DNA from: Aquincola tertiaricarbonis
Lineage (GTDB): Bacteria; Pseudomonadota; Gammaproteobacteria; Burkholderiales; Burkholderiaceae_C
DNA: 64,000 nt
Direction: 5' to 3'
NCBI RefSeq assembly: GCF_023573145.1
Contig: NZ_CP097635.1
Span: forward strand, 62,001 to 126,000
The notes beneath the pieces were generated by a model. That model was not told where the DNA came from. It saw only the letters and a list, made by a program, of their open reading frames with translations, and did not search any database. This document shows positions 34,449-43,604 of this stretch, one piece after another (the stretch's first letter is position 1; the number at the start of each line of letters is the position of its first letter). A program made the translations under genes and the position numbers.

Positions 34449-35894
34449 TCAATCGACGCGGATGGGCTTGCCCGCATGCACCAGCGCCAGCTTGCAGGCC
34501 ATCTGCGCCATGTTGTGCTGGCGTATCCAGCTGCCGCGGCTGAGGTTCACCACGTCGCAATGCACCGCCGGCCCGCCTTCGGCGCCCCACAGCGGGCCCG
34601 GCGTGCAGCCGCTGAAGCGGCTGAGCACCTCGCCGTCTTCATGCAGCTGGAAGACGCCGGCCACCGCCGGTGCCTGGCCCGGCTGGCCGGCATCGCCCGC
34701 GTCGATGCGGCGCCGGCCTTCGGCCAGCTGCTGGTTGATGCCGGCCCGCGAGGGCTTGCGCGCCACCGGCGCATCGCCCACGCGGATCATCGAGGTACCG
34801 TCCACCGGCGAAGGATTGAAGCCCACGCTGCGCGTGACCTCCGGGTTGAGCAGCTGGATGTACACCGCCAGACCGGCGCCCAGTGAATGGCCCACGGTGG
34901 TGATGTAGAGCTGCGTGGGCGCGCGGCGCTCGTGCAGCAGGTCGCTCAGGGCATGCAGCCGCTGGATGCGCTGGATGATGGCGCGGCTGGCCCGGTCGGC
35001 CTGGCGGTACTGGTCCCACACGAAAGGCGTGAACGAGGTGACGCCGCGCAGGTTGGACACCCAGCCGCCCCCACCCACGGTGCCGCGGTAGACGAGCGCG
35101 TACTCGAAGCTGGGCACGCCGGCCACCGGTGCCCGCGGGCGCCGCCACACGTCGATGGCCAGGTCGGGCACGAACAGCGACCAGCCGCGGGCCTGCGTCT
35201 CGGCATGGAACTCGGGCAGGCGGGTCCACAGGTATTCCTGCAGTGCCTCGTTCACCGGCACACGCGGCTCATGCTGGGTGTAGCGGCAGTCGTCGTCGCT
35301 GGCCGGTGGCGCATCCACGAAGGTGTTGGGCTCGGCGGCGCGGGCGGCTTCCTGTTCCACCTGCTCGGCCTGCTGCGCGTCCAGCGCGGCGCAGTGCTGG
35401 CGCAGCACCTCGGCCCGGCCCTGCGCGGCGGCCTCCTCCCGCGCGCGGCTGCCGCACAGCAGCTGGTAGCGCCGCTCGTAGCGGTTGAAGGTGTCCAGCT
35501 CGTCCAGCTGGCGCACGAAGTCCTGGGCGCGTGGGTACTTCAGCTCACGCACCTCCTGCCTCAGTGAGGGGGAGTCGAAGGCCAGCGCGGTGTAGTTGTC
35601 GGGCCGGTCGTCGGCGCCATAGACGTCGGCCGCCAGGGCGGCATACGGCCAGTAGAAGTCGGCCACCGCGCGCAGCGCCGGCCCACCCGACACGACCGGT
35701 GCACGTGGCGTGGCCAGGTCGCCTTCAAGGCCGGCAGCGGGCGGCGGCAGCTCGTCCAGCCCGCCCGGGGCCACCGTGGTGGCCGGCGGCGGCGTGCCGC
35801 AGGCGGCCAGCGCGCAGGCCAGCGCCAGGGCAGCTGCGCGCTGCAGCCCGTGGCATGGGCGCGTGGCGCGGGCGGGGTATTGCGGGCTGCGCAT
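34449..35894 (-). CDS. Lipase-like lipoprotein with GHSLG motif
   Basis: The 481-residue protein starts with a signal peptide and lipobox ALAAC, then a Pro-rich linker. A class 3 lipase-type domain lies in the second half: YALVYRGTVGGGGW carries the oxyanion loop, and TTVGHSLGAGLAVYIQLL the nucleophile Ser. A helical insertion of about 90 residues rich in Glu/Ala/Gln (REEAAAQGRAEVLRQH...) with paired cysteines precedes it. AAGGAGGA precedes the ATG. It follows, in the same direction, a second lipoprotein hydrolase gene 21 bp away, suggesting an operon for lipid or ester breakdown. Confidence 0.8.
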   Translation of the reverse strand: MRSPQYPARATRPCHGLQRAAALALACALAACGTPPPATTVAPGGLDELPPPAAGLEGDLATPRAPVVSGGPALRAVADFYWPYAALAADVYGADDRPDNYTALAFDSPSLRQEVRELKYPRAQDFVRQLDELDTFNRYERRYQLLCGSRAREEAAAQGRAEVLRQHCAALDAQQAEQVEQEAARAAEPNTFVDAPPASDDDCRYTQHEPRVPVNEALQEYLWTRLPEFHAETQARGWSLFVPDLAIDVWRRPRAPVAGVPSFEYALVYRGTVGGGGWVSNLRGVTSFTPFVWDQYRQADRASRAIIQRIQRLHALSDLLHERRAPTQLYITTVGHSLGAGLAVYIQLLNPEVTRSVGFNPSPVDGTSMIRVGDAPVARKPSRAGINQQLAEGRRRIDAGDAGQPGQAPAVAGVFQLHEDGEVLSRFSGCTPGPLWGAEGGPAVHCDVVNLSRGSWIRQHNMAQMACKLALVHAGKPIRVD

Positions 35895-36031
35895 CGCCGG
35901 ATCCTCCTTGCGAAGGGGTCAGTGTGAGGCCGTCGCGGCGCGGCCGCCTCCCTACTTCATCAGAGGGTGCGCAGCCCCGGTGCGCCGCTAACATGGCCCG
36001 GCCGGGGGCGGCATGAACGGCTGGCAGGGGC

Positions 36032-37789
36032 ATGCGGATGGGGGCAAGCCTGAGCGTGAAGCGGCAGCGGGGTGGCGCAGGCTGGGCTGCCGGTCCCAGG
36101 CATCCGCCGCTGGCTTCGGCGGGTGGCCTGCTGGCTCTGCTGCTGTGGGCCGCACTGCAAGGCGCACCGGCGCTGGCACAGTCGGCCGCTGCCTGGCCCC
36201 TTGCGGGCGATGGCGCGACGCCGGCTGCCGCGGCAGCCTCCGGCCCTGCCGCCGCAGCGCCCGATGCGCCCGCCCTTGTGGAGTTGCACCACCGCCAGAT
36301 CGTGACCTTGCGCGCCCGGCTGCTGGGCGACACACCGGCCGAGCGCGCCGAACTGGCGCGCCAGGCCATCGAGGCCGTGGCCGCCCAGGCCGGCCCGGGC
36401 CGGGTGACGCACGATGCCGCCGGCGATGCGGTGCGGTTCCAGGTCGACGGGCAGACGGTCTTCTTCCTGCTGCCTGAAGACGTGGGCGGCGCCCGCCCCG
36501 GTGTGCTGCTGGAAGCGGCCACGCGGCAGGTGGCGCATCGGCTGCAGGCTGCGGTGGCCGAGGCCCGTGAGATGCGCGACCCCCGGCAGCTGGCCCTCGG
36601 CGCCGCCAGCGCCGCAGCCGCCACCGTGCTGGCGGTGGGCCTGGCCTGGGGCTTGTTCCGCATCCGGCGCCGGCTGGTGCAGCGGCTGGACGCGGCGCTG
36701 CAGCGCTGGCACCAGCGGCACCCGGCCGCCAGCCTGGTGGGCGCCTACGGCCGCCATGCCCATGGCGGCGTGCGTTGGCTGGCGGCGGCGCTGGCGTGGG
36801 TGGGCGCACTGCTGGTGGCCGAGCTGTGGGCCACCTTCGTGCTGCGACAGTTCGCCTACACCAGGCCCTGGGGCGAGCGGGCTTCGCTGTGGCTGCTGGA
36901 CCGGCTGCAGGCGTTTGCGCTGGCCATCGCGGCCGCGGTGCCGGGGCTGCTGACGGCGGTGCTCATCTTTACGCTGGCCTGGCTGCTCACCCGCACGCTC
37001 ACGCTGCTGCTGCGGCGGGTGGAACAGGGCGAGCTGCAGCTGGCCTGGCTGGACCGCGACACCGCCGGCCCCACCCGCCGGCTGGGCCACCTGCTGGTGT
37101 GGCTGTTCGCGCTGGCCATCGCCTACCCCTACCTGCCGGGTGCGCAGAGCGAATCGTTCAAGGGCGTGACGGTGCTGGCCGGCCTGATGCTGTCGCTGGG
37201 CGCCTCCGGCGCGGTTGGCCAGGCCATGTCGGGGCTGAGCCTGATGTACGCCCGCGCCATGCGGCCGGGCGAGTACGTGAAGATCGGCGAGGTGGAAGGC
37301 ACCGTCTCGCACATGGGCCTGTTCGCCACGCAGATCCACACCGGCATGGGCGAAGCGGTGAGCCTGCCCAACGCCGTGATCGCCGGCCAGGCGGTGCGCA
37401 ACTTCTCGCGCCTGGTGGGCGACGGGCAGTTCGTGCTGCACACCGCGGTGACCATCGGCTACGCCACGCCGTGGCGGCAGGTGCACCACATGCTGCTGGA
37501 AGCCGCGCGCCGCACGCCCGGCGTGGCCACCGAGCCACCGCCCTACGTGGTGCAGACGGCGCTGTCGGACTTCTACGTCGAGTACCGCCTGTGCGCCCAG
37601 GCCGACCGCAGCGCCCCACGCCGCCGCGCCGAAGCGATGAACCAGTTGCACGGCCACATTCAGGACGTGTTCAACGAACACGGCGTGCAGATCATGTCGC
37701 CGCACTACATGACCGACACGGCGCAGCCGCAGGTGGTCAAGCCTGGGGCGTGGTTTCCGGTGGAGGGCCGGGAAGGCGGCCGCACCTGA
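36032..37789 (+). CDS. MscS-family mechanosensitive channel
   Basis: The 585-residue membrane protein has a signal/first hydrophobic stretch, a periplasmic segment, and about five membrane helices. The pore helix region is VTVLAGLMLSLGASGAVGQAMSGLSLMYARAMRPGEYVKIG, recognisable by Gly/Ala alternation and the following beta domain GEYVKIGEVEGTVSHMGLFATQI. The C-terminal cytoplasmic domain includes VSLPNAVIAGQAVRNFSR. It is longer than E. coli MscS (286), as in the larger paralogues with extra N-terminal helices. It should open under membrane tension to release osmolytes. Confidence 0.9.
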   Translation: MRMGASLSVKRQRGGAGWAAGPRHPPLASAGGLLALLLWAALQGAPALAQSAAAWPLAGDGATPAAAAASGPAAAAPDAPALVELHHRQIVTLRARLLGDTPAERAELARQAIEAVAAQAGPGRVTHDAAGDAVRFQVDGQTVFFLLPEDVGGARPGVLLEAATRQVAHRLQAAVAEAREMRDPRQLALGAASAAAATVLAVGLAWGLFRIRRRLVQRLDAALQRWHQRHPAASLVGAYGRHAHGGVRWLAAALAWVGALLVAELWATFVLRQFAYTRPWGERASLWLLDRLQAFALAIAAAVPGLLTAVLIFTLAWLLTRTLTLLLRRVEQGELQLAWLDRDTAGPTRRLGHLLVWLFALAIAYPYLPGAQSESFKGVTVLAGLMLSLGASGAVGQAMSGLSLMYARAMRPGEYVKIGEVEGTVSHMGLFATQIHTGMGEAVSLPNAVIAGQAVRNFSRLVGDGQFVLHTAVTIGYATPWRQVHHMLLEAARRTPGVATEPPPYVVQTALSDFYVEYRLCAQADRSAPRRRAEAMNQLHGHIQDVFNEHGVQIMSPHYMTDTAQPQVVKPGAWFPVEGREGGRT

Positions 37790-37843
37790 CGCCGCCAAGC
37801 ATCGGCCGGCCACACGCCGGCGCAGACGTTGCCGGCATCCGCG

Positions 37844-37860
37844 CAGCCTGCGGCAGGCTG
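37844..37860. terminator. Possible bidirectional terminator hairpin between convergent genes
   Basis: CAGCCTGC and GCAGGCTG form a perfect stem around one base, in the 96-bp gap between two convergent genes. No T-run follows on either strand, so Rho-independent function is unproven. Confidence 0.35.
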
Positions 37861-37885
37861 GGCGCCAGGCGCGCCCTTCAGCCGC

Positions 37886-38908
37886 TCACGGCTGCAAGCG
37901 CCAGCCCGCGGCCCCCGGCGACGCCATCACCGCGGCCAGCACGGCGGTGCCGGCTTCGGTGGGCAGCAGGTTGTCGCGGTACAGCAGCGGCTGCCAGCGC
38001 ACGTCACGGCCGACGCTGTAGACCGGCACCGGCCGCCCCGCCGCCCGCGCGATGGCACCGGCCTGACGTTCCAGGTTCTGAGCCAGGGCGGCGGTCAGCT
38101 GCGATTCCTGGCGGTTGGGGTAGAGGAACACGCTGAGCTTGCGCATGGCCGGCGGCTGCTCGGCCGCCCAGGCCCGCAGATCGGCCTGCCAGTCGCCGGG
38201 GGGCACACGCAAGGCCGACGGCGTTTCGCCGCAGCCGGCCGGGTCGGTGAGCTGCTGGCGCAGCAGGTACCACAGGCCGAGGACCGGCCTTTGCAACGGG
38301 TGGGTCAGGTCGCAGGCCCAGGAGCGGGCCTCGACGAAGTCGCCGCTGCCCACCACCAGCACCACACGGTCCACCTGGTCCACCACCTCGGGGTGCCGGC
38401 GCAGCCAGGCCAGCTGGTTGCGCAAGGTCCAGCCCGGCGCCGACATCGACCACACGGCCTGGCGGCTGGCGCGCGCCAGCTGCGGACCCAGGCGGTCGGT
38501 GCTGCGCGGGTGGCGCCAGCCCAGCACGCCGCCTTCGCCCAGCAACAGCAGGTTGGGGGTGGTGGCCGAAGGCGCAAAGGCCGGGCCGGCCATGCCCAGG
38601 CCGTTGAACTGCCAGTCGCTGCGCAGGCGCCAGTGGCCCGCCTGGTCGGGCGCGGGCGCGTAGCCCACGCGGGCGTCGGCCACGAAGAGCGGAAAGTCGA
38701 GCCAGCCGGTGCCGCGCACGGCGGCTTCACCGGCCGCCAGCAGGCCGAGCGTGACGAGCACCGCGGTGACCACGCCTGTCCGCGGCCTGTACGCGGGGCG
38801 GGCGAGCCGCTCTGGCGCACCGGGACTGACCGGCGCCGCACCGGAGGCCTCGTCCAACGCGGCATCGAAGGTGGAACGGGGGGTGGGAGCAGGAACGGGA
38901 CGAGGCAT
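37886..38908 (-). CDS. Membrane-anchored SGNH-fold protein with altered active-site motifs
   Basis: The 340-residue protein has one membrane helix (GVVTAVLVTLGLLAAGEAAV) after a Pro-rich cytoplasmic tail. The rest looks like an SGNH hydrolase: NLLLLGEGGVLGW is at the place of the GDS block, DRVVLVVGSGDFVEA at the central strand, and RDNLLPTEAGTAVLA at the DxxH block. In functional members these read GDSxxxG and DxxHPxxxG. Here the nucleophile Ser is replaced by Gly and the His by Leu, so catalysis is unlikely. It may be a binding protein or a decayed acetyl-esterase. It resembles AlgX-like or exopolysaccharide-linked esterases. Confidence 0.55.
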   Translation of the reverse strand: MPRPVPAPTPRSTFDAALDEASGAAPVSPGAPERLARPAYRPRTGVVTAVLVTLGLLAAGEAAVRGTGWLDFPLFVADARVGYAPAPDQAGHWRLRSDWQFNGLGMAGPAFAPSATTPNLLLLGEGGVLGWRHPRSTDRLGPQLARASRQAVWSMSAPGWTLRNQLAWLRRHPEVVDQVDRVVLVVGSGDFVEARSWACDLTHPLQRPVLGLWYLLRQQLTDPAGCGETPSALRVPPGDWQADLRAWAAEQPPAMRKLSVFLYPNRQESQLTAALAQNLERQAGAIARAAGRPVPVYSVGRDVRWQPLLYRDNLLPTEAGTAVLAAVMASPGAAGWRLQP

Positions 38909-39033
38909 GAGGGCGCGAGGCAGGCGGCAGCGTCGCCCAGTGTCACGGCCTCATCCCCCGCGCCGGCACGGTGTGCGCATATTTGCCGATCTTTAGCACT
39001 TTGCGCGACACCCCGCCGGGCGCCGGAAGAAGC

Positions 39034-40257
39034 CTAAACCGCCGGCAGCCGCACGTGACCCGCGTTAACCACCCGCCAGCACGGGTTGAAGCCCATCGCA
39101 TGGCAAAGGTCGGCCGGCCGGTCGATGTCCCACAGCACGAAGTCGGCTTCACGGCCCACGGCCAGCAGGCCGACCTCGTGCTGCACGCCCAGCGCGGCGG
39201 CGGCATGGCGGGTGGCACCGGCCAGAGCTTCTTCCGGCGTCAGCCGGAACAGCGTGCAGGCCATGTTCAGCGCGGCCAGCATCGACGGCATGGGCGAGGT
39301 GCCCGGGTTGCAATCGGTGGAAACGGCCATCGGCACGCCGGCCTCGCGCAGCGCGCCCACGGGCGGTAGCCGGGTCTCGCGCAGGAAGTAGAAGGCGCCG
39401 GGCAGCAGCACGGCCACGGTGCCGGCGGCGGCCATCGCGGCCACGCCCGCGGGGCTGAGGTGCTCCAGGTGGTCGGCCGACAAGCCCCGGTAGCGCGCCA
39501 CCAGGGCCGCCCCGCCCTGGTCGCTCAACTGCTCGGCATGCAGCTTCACGCGCAGGCCGTGGGCATGGGCGGCCTGGAACACACGCTCGGTTTGCGCGGG
39601 GGTGAAGCCGATGCCCTCGCAGAACGCGTCCACCGCGTCCACCAGGCCTTCGGCCACCAGCGCGGGCAGCATCTGGTCGCACACCAGCTGGATGTAGTCG
39701 TCGGCCCGGCCGGCGTACTCGGGCGGCAGCGCATGCGCGCCCAGGAAGGTGGTGTGCACCCGCACCGGCAGCAGGCGGCCCAGTTCACGGGCCACACGGA
39801 GCATCTTGGCCTCGGTGGCGGTGTCCAGGCCATAGCCCGACTTGATCTCGAGCGTGGTGACGCCCTCGGCCAGCAGGTTGGCCACACGGCGGCGGCTGGC
39901 CGCGAACAGCGCCTCGGGCGTGGCGGCGCGGGTGGCCCGCATCGTGGCCACGATGCCGCCGCCACGGCGGGCAATCTCTTCATACGCCACACCGTTGAGG
40001 CGTGCTTCGAACTCGTCGCTGCGGTTGCCGGCGTACACCGCATGGGTGTGGCAGTCGACCAGGCCCGGCGTCACCCAGCGGCCGCCGCCGTCGTATTCCC
40101 GCTCCGGCCGCAGGCCGGCGGGCAGGTCGGCCTCGGGGCCCAGCCACACGATGCGGCCATCGGCCACGGCCAGGGCGCCATGCTCGATGGCGCCGTAGGA
40201 ACTGCCTTCGGCCATGGTGGCCAGGTGAAGGTGATGCCACAGCGCGTCGCAATGCAT
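39034..40257 (-). CDS. hutI: Imidazolonepropionase
   Basis: The 407-residue amidohydrolase has [11 protein letters not shown] with the two metal-binding His, GGGIVATM, and [12 protein letters not shown], all characteristic of HutI. It hydrolyses 4-imidazolone-5-propanoate to N-formimino-glutamate, the third step of histidine degradation. The gene starts 19 bp after hutU, so the two are co-transcribed. The next gene downstream is unrelated; hutH and hutG are elsewhere. Confidence 0.95.
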   Translation of the reverse strand: MHCDALWHHLHLATMAEGSSYGAIEHGALAVADGRIVWLGPEADLPAGLRPEREYDGGGRWVTPGLVDCHTHAVYAGNRSDEFEARLNGVAYEEIARRGGGIVATMRATRAATPEALFAASRRRVANLLAEGVTTLEIKSGYGLDTATEAKMLRVARELGRLLPVRVHTTFLGAHALPPEYAGRADDYIQLVCDQMLPALVAEGLVDAVDAFCEGIGFTPAQTERVFQAAHAHGLRVKLHAEQLSDQGGAALVARYRGLSADHLEHLSPAGVAAMAAAGTVAVLLPGAFYFLRETRLPPVGALREAGVPMAVSTDCNPGTSPMPSMLAALNMACTLFRLTPEEALAGATRHAAAALGVQHEVGLLAVGREADFVLWDIDRPADLCHAMGFNPCWRVVNAGHVRLPAV

Positions 40258-40276
40258 GGCCGATGCCCCCCGGTAG

Positions 40277-42007
40277 TCAGCGAATCATCGGCAGCTTAAG
40301 CCCATGCCGCTGTGCGCAGGCCACCGCCGCTTCGTAGCCGGCATCGGCATGGCGCATCACGCCCGAGGCGCAGTCGTTCACCAGCACGCGGGCCAGGCGG
40401 CGTTCGGCCTCGTCGCTGCCGTCGGCCACGATCACCATGCCCGCATGTTGCGAGTAGCCCATGCCCACGCCGCCGCCGTGGTGCAGGCTCACCCAGGTGG
40501 CGCCGCCGGCGGTGTTGAGCAGCGCGTTCAGCAGCGGCCAGTCGCTCACCGCGTCGGTGCCGTCCTTCATCGCCTCGGTCTCGCGGTTGGGGCTGGCCAC
40601 CGAGCCGGTGTCCAGGTGGTCGCGGCCGATGACGATGGGCGCCTTCAGTTCGCCCTTGCGCACCATCTCGTTGAAGGCCAGGCCGGCCACATGCCGCTCA
40701 CCCAGGCCCAGCCAGCAGATGCGCGCCGGCAGCCCCTGGAAGCTGATGCGCTCACGCGCCATGTCCAGCCAGCGGTGGGTGTGACGGTTGGCCGGGAACA
40801 GTTCCTTGATCTTGGCGTCGGTCTTGTAGATGTCTTCCGGGTCGCCCGACAGCGCCACCCAGCGGAACGGGCCCTTGCCTTCGCAGAACATCGGGCGGAT
40901 GTACGCCGGCACGAAACCGGGGAAGTCGAACGCGTTTTTCACGCCCCGGTCGAAGGCCACCTGGCGGATGTTGTTGCCGTAATCCACCGTGGGAATGCCC
41001 ATGGCCTGGAAATCGAGCATGGCCTGTACATGCTGCGCGCAGCCCTGCGCGGCGGCGGCCTGCAGCTCGGCATGCTGGGCGGGGTCGTGCTGCGCAGCCT
41101 TCCAGCGCGCCACCGTCCAGCCGGGCGGCAGGTAGCCGTTCACCAGGTCGTGGGCCGAAGTCTGGTCGGTCACCAGGTCGGGGCGCGGGCCGCCGGCCTG
41201 CGCGCGGCGCACCAGTTCGGGCAGCAGGTCGGCCGCATTGCCCAGCAGGCCGATGGAGACGGCCTCCTTGCGGTCGCAGTGGTGCTTGACCAGCGCCAGC
41301 GCTTCGTCCAGGCTGTGGGCCTGCTTGTCGAGGTAGCGGGTGCGCAGGCGGAAGTCGATGCTGCTTTGCTGGCACTCGATGTTCAACGACACCGCCCCGG
41401 CCAGCGTGGCGGCCAGCGGCTGCGCGCCGCCCATGCCGCCCAGGCCGGCGGTGAGGATCCAGCGGCCGGACCAGTCGTTGTTGTAGTGCTGGCGGCCGGC
41501 CTCGACGAAGGTCTCGAAGGTGCCCTGCACGATGCCCTGGCTGCCGATGTAGATCCAGCTGCCGGCCGTCATCTGGCCGTACATGAAGAGGCCCTTGCGG
41601 TCCAGTTCATTGAAATGGTCCCAGTTGCCCCACTTGGGCACCAGGTTGGAGTTGGCGATCAGCACCCGCGGCGCGTCGGCATGGGTCTTGAATACACCCA
41701 CCGGCTTGCCCGACTGGATGAGCAGCGATTCGTCCGCCTCCAGCGCCTGCAGCGAGGCCAGGATCTGGTCGAAGCAGGCCCAGTCGCGCGCCGCGCGGCC
41801 GATGCCGCCGTAGACCACCAGGTGCTTGGGGTTTTCCGCCACCTCGGGGTCGAGGTTGTTCTGGATCATGCGGAATGCCGCCTCGGCCAACCAGTTCTTG
41901 CATTGCAGCTGGCTGCCACGCGGCGCGCGGATCACGCGGCTGGCGTCGTAGCGGGGGTCGTTGCGCAGGGCGTGGTCGGCAGGGGTTTCGGCTTGGCTCA
42001 CGGGCAT
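40277..42007 (-). CDS. hutU: Urocanate hydratase
   Basis: The 576-residue protein is a urocanase of the usual length (about 560). The NAD-binding and conserved segments are [43 protein letters not shown], and the C-terminal [13 protein letters not shown] with the active-site Cys. It converts urocanate to imidazolonepropionate with tightly bound NAD+. The ATG at 42007 (MPVSQAETP) follows GGAG closely; the frame continues upstream over the two operator-like palindromes. It leads the hutU-hutI operon. Confidence 0.95.
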   Translation of the reverse strand: MPVSQAETPADHALRNDPRYDASRVIRAPRGSQLQCKNWLAEAAFRMIQNNLDPEVAENPKHLVVYGGIGRAARDWACFDQILASLQALEADESLLIQSGKPVGVFKTHADAPRVLIANSNLVPKWGNWDHFNELDRKGLFMYGQMTAGSWIYIGSQGIVQGTFETFVEAGRQHYNNDWSGRWILTAGLGGMGGAQPLAATLAGAVSLNIECQQSSIDFRLRTRYLDKQAHSLDEALALVKHHCDRKEAVSIGLLGNAADLLPELVRRAQAGGPRPDLVTDQTSAHDLVNGYLPPGWTVARWKAAQHDPAQHAELQAAAAQGCAQHVQAMLDFQAMGIPTVDYGNNIRQVAFDRGVKNAFDFPGFVPAYIRPMFCEGKGPFRWVALSGDPEDIYKTDAKIKELFPANRHTHRWLDMARERISFQGLPARICWLGLGERHVAGLAFNEMVRKGELKAPIVIGRDHLDTGSVASPNRETEAMKDGTDAVSDWPLLNALLNTAGGATWVSLHHGGGVGMGYSQHAGMVIVADGSDEAERRLARVLVNDCASGVMRHADAGYEAAVACAQRHGLKLPMIR

Positions 42008-42027
42008 TCTCCGGCGGGCGGCGGTCA

Positions 42028-42043
42028 AGTTGTATAGACAACT
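42028..42043. promoter_or_regulatory. HutC-like operator, site 1, before hutU
   Basis: AGTTGTATAGACAACT has perfect six-base arms (AGTTGT/ACAACT) around ATAG. It resembles the TTGTATATACAA-type sites bound by the GntR-family repressor HutC, and lies 21 bp before the hutU start. A second palindrome is 42 bp further. Confidence 0.55.
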
Positions 42044-42085
42044 ATAGTGATTCCGCCCCCGCCTTGGCAACCTTTTCGTGCAAGA

Positions 42086-42095
42086 TGTCTAGACA
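42086..42095. promoter_or_regulatory. Second operator-like palindrome between hutU and the rhomboid gene
   Basis: TGTCTAGACA is a perfect ten-base palindrome in the hutU/rhomboid divergent gap, 16 bp before the rhomboid start. It shares TTGT/ACAA-like ends with site 1. CTAG is rare in such GC-rich DNA. Confidence 0.4.
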
Positions 42096-42110
42096 AGCTA
42101 CAGTGTCCGC

Positions 42111-42737
42111 ATGAACCCCGACACCCTTGCCGCCGTGGCCAGCGCCCCGGCCGCCACCCTGCTGCTGGCCACCATCGTGGTGGTGAGCCTGCTGGGCCTG
42201 TACAAGGCGCCGCAGCTGATCTCCCGCAACCTGCTGCGGCCGCACGGCCTGGCGCGCCGCGGCGATTACGCCACGCTGGTGACCAGCAGTTTCATCCACG
42301 CCGACCTGCCGCACCTGGTGTTCAACGGCTTCACCTTCTGGGCCTTCGGCTTCGGGCTGGAACGGCACCTGGGCACGCCCCGCTTCGTGGCGCTGTATGC
42401 GGTGGGCCTGCTGGCCAGCAGCGTCGCCACCTGGTTCATCCACCGCCGCCAGCCGGGATATGCCAGCCTGGGCGCCTCGGGCGCCATCCTGGCGGTGCTG
42501 TTCGCGTCCATCATCGTGTTTCCACAGTCGTCGCTGTTCATCCTGCCGATCCCGGTGCCCATCCCGGCGCCGCTGTTCGCGCTGGGCTACCTGGCCTTCA
42601 GCCTGTGGGCCGGGCGCAGCCAGGGCGGGCGCATCAACCATGATGCCCACGTGGCCGGTGCGGTGGCCGGCGTGCTGTTCATGGCGCTGGCGCAGCCCGG
42701 GAGCATCGGCCGCGCCCTGGCGGCATGGTGGTCTTGA
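42111..42737 (+). CDS. Rhomboid-family intramembrane serine protease
   Basis: The 208-residue membrane protein has six hydrophobic helices. The oxyanion motif HLVFN is at 68-72, the catalytic Ser123 is in GASGA and the His180 in HVAGA, the standard rhomboid dyad. It cleaves substrate transmembrane segments within the bilayer. The C-terminal membrane loop IPVPIPAP is Pro-rich. It is divergent from hutU and unrelated to it in function, so shared regulation would be incidental. Confidence 0.93.
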   Translation: MNPDTLAAVASAPAATLLLATIVVVSLLGLYKAPQLISRNLLRPHGLARRGDYATLVTSSFIHADLPHLVFNGFTFWAFGFGLERHLGTPRFVALYAVGLLASSVATWFIHRRQPGYASLGASGAILAVLFASIIVFPQSSLFILPIPVPIPAPLFALGYLAFSLWAGRSQGGRINHDAHVAGAVAGVLFMALAQPGSIGRALAAWWS

Positions 42738-42807
42738 CGGCAGGGTTGCCACCGCGCGCCGAGCGGCGTAGAACAGGGGGCCTCTCGACCACGGCAGAGG
42801 ACACTCC

Positions 42808-43041
42808 ATGGACAAGCAACTCCACCTGCTGGAAAGCTTCCAGGCCCAGGGCTCCGACGGCGCCCGCTACAAGGTGATGGGCTACGAGCACCTGGTGCGC
42901 GACCCTTCGCTGAACGAGGCGGTGGCCCACTGGGAGCCCACCGGCGAAACCGAATATCGGCTGGACGACGGCCGGCTGGTGCTGCCGGCGCGCGACGGTT
43001 CGCTGCGCATCGACAAATCCGGCGTGACGCTGATGCGCTGA
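42808..43041 (+). CDS. Small protein of unknown function
   Basis: This 77-residue acidic, soluble protein with no signal peptide and no motif I know has several beta-strand-like segments (RYKVMGYEHL, EYRLDDGRLVLP, SLRIDKSGVTL). The reading frame has a clear ATG and codon use like its neighbours. It lies between the rhomboid and ankyrin genes, same direction, and may be a part of that small group. Related short proteins are likely in other Burkholderiales. Confidence 0.65.
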   Translation: MDKQLHLLESFQAQGSDGARYKVMGYEHLVRDPSLNEAVAHWEPTGETEYRLDDGRLVLPARDGSLRIDKSGVTLMR

Positions 43042-43091
43042 CGCGTGGATGCCCGCCCGAGGGCAGGCACGGCGCCTGCTGGGGCGGGGTC

Positions 43092-43601
43092 ATGAACGCC
43101 GTCAAACCCCCGCTCGACGAAGCCATCCTGCAGGAGCTTCGGCAGGTTTTCCATGCCGCCCGCCAGGGCGACGTCGGCCACCTGGCGCCGCTGCTGCGGG
43201 CCGGCCTGCCCGCCGACCTGACCAACGACGCCGGCGACAGCCTGCTGATGCTGGCCGCCTACCACCGCCACGTGCCGCTGGTGGCGCTGCTGCTGCAGCA
43301 CGGGGCCGACACGGAGCGGCGCAACGACAAGGGCCAGTCGCCGCTGGGCGCTGCGGCGTTCAAGGGCGATGAGGACATCGTGCACCTGCTGCTGCAGCAC
43401 GGCGCCCAGGTGGACGCCACCGGCGCCGACGGCCGCACCGCGCTGATGTACGCCGCGATGTTCAACCGCACGGCCATCGTGCACGCCCTGCTGCAGGCCG
43501 GCGCCGACCCGGCGCGGCAGGACGCGGCCGGCGGCACGGCTGGCGCGCTGGCGGCCAAGATGGGCGCGGCGGAAACGGCGGCGGTGCTGGGCGCCGGCTG
43601 A
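43092..43601 (+). CDS. Ankyrin-repeat protein
   Basis: The 169-residue protein consists almost entirely of ankyrin repeats: NDAGDSLLMLAAYHRHVPLVALLLQHGAD, then NDKGQSPLGAAAFKGDEDIVHLLLQHGAQ, then GADGRTALMYAAMFNRTAIVHALLQAGAD and a capping repeat. It is soluble, without a signal peptide. Small ankyrin proteins mediate protein contacts; the partner is unknown. It ends three bases from the convergent deacetylase-fold gene. Confidence 0.93.
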   Translation: MNAVKPPLDEAILQELRQVFHAARQGDVGHLAPLLRAGLPADLTNDAGDSLLMLAAYHRHVPLVALLLQHGADTERRNDKGQSPLGAAAFKGDEDIVHLLLQHGAQVDATGADGRTALMYAAMFNRTAIVHALLQAGADPARQDAAGGTAGALAAKMGAAETAAVLGAG

Positions 43602-43604
43602 GAT

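Noticed and set aside
42808..43041. Treating the 77-residue frame as an antisense artefact
   Set aside because: It has balanced amino-acid use and an ATG spaced well from neighbours, and no competing gene on the other strand, so it was kept as a likely gene.
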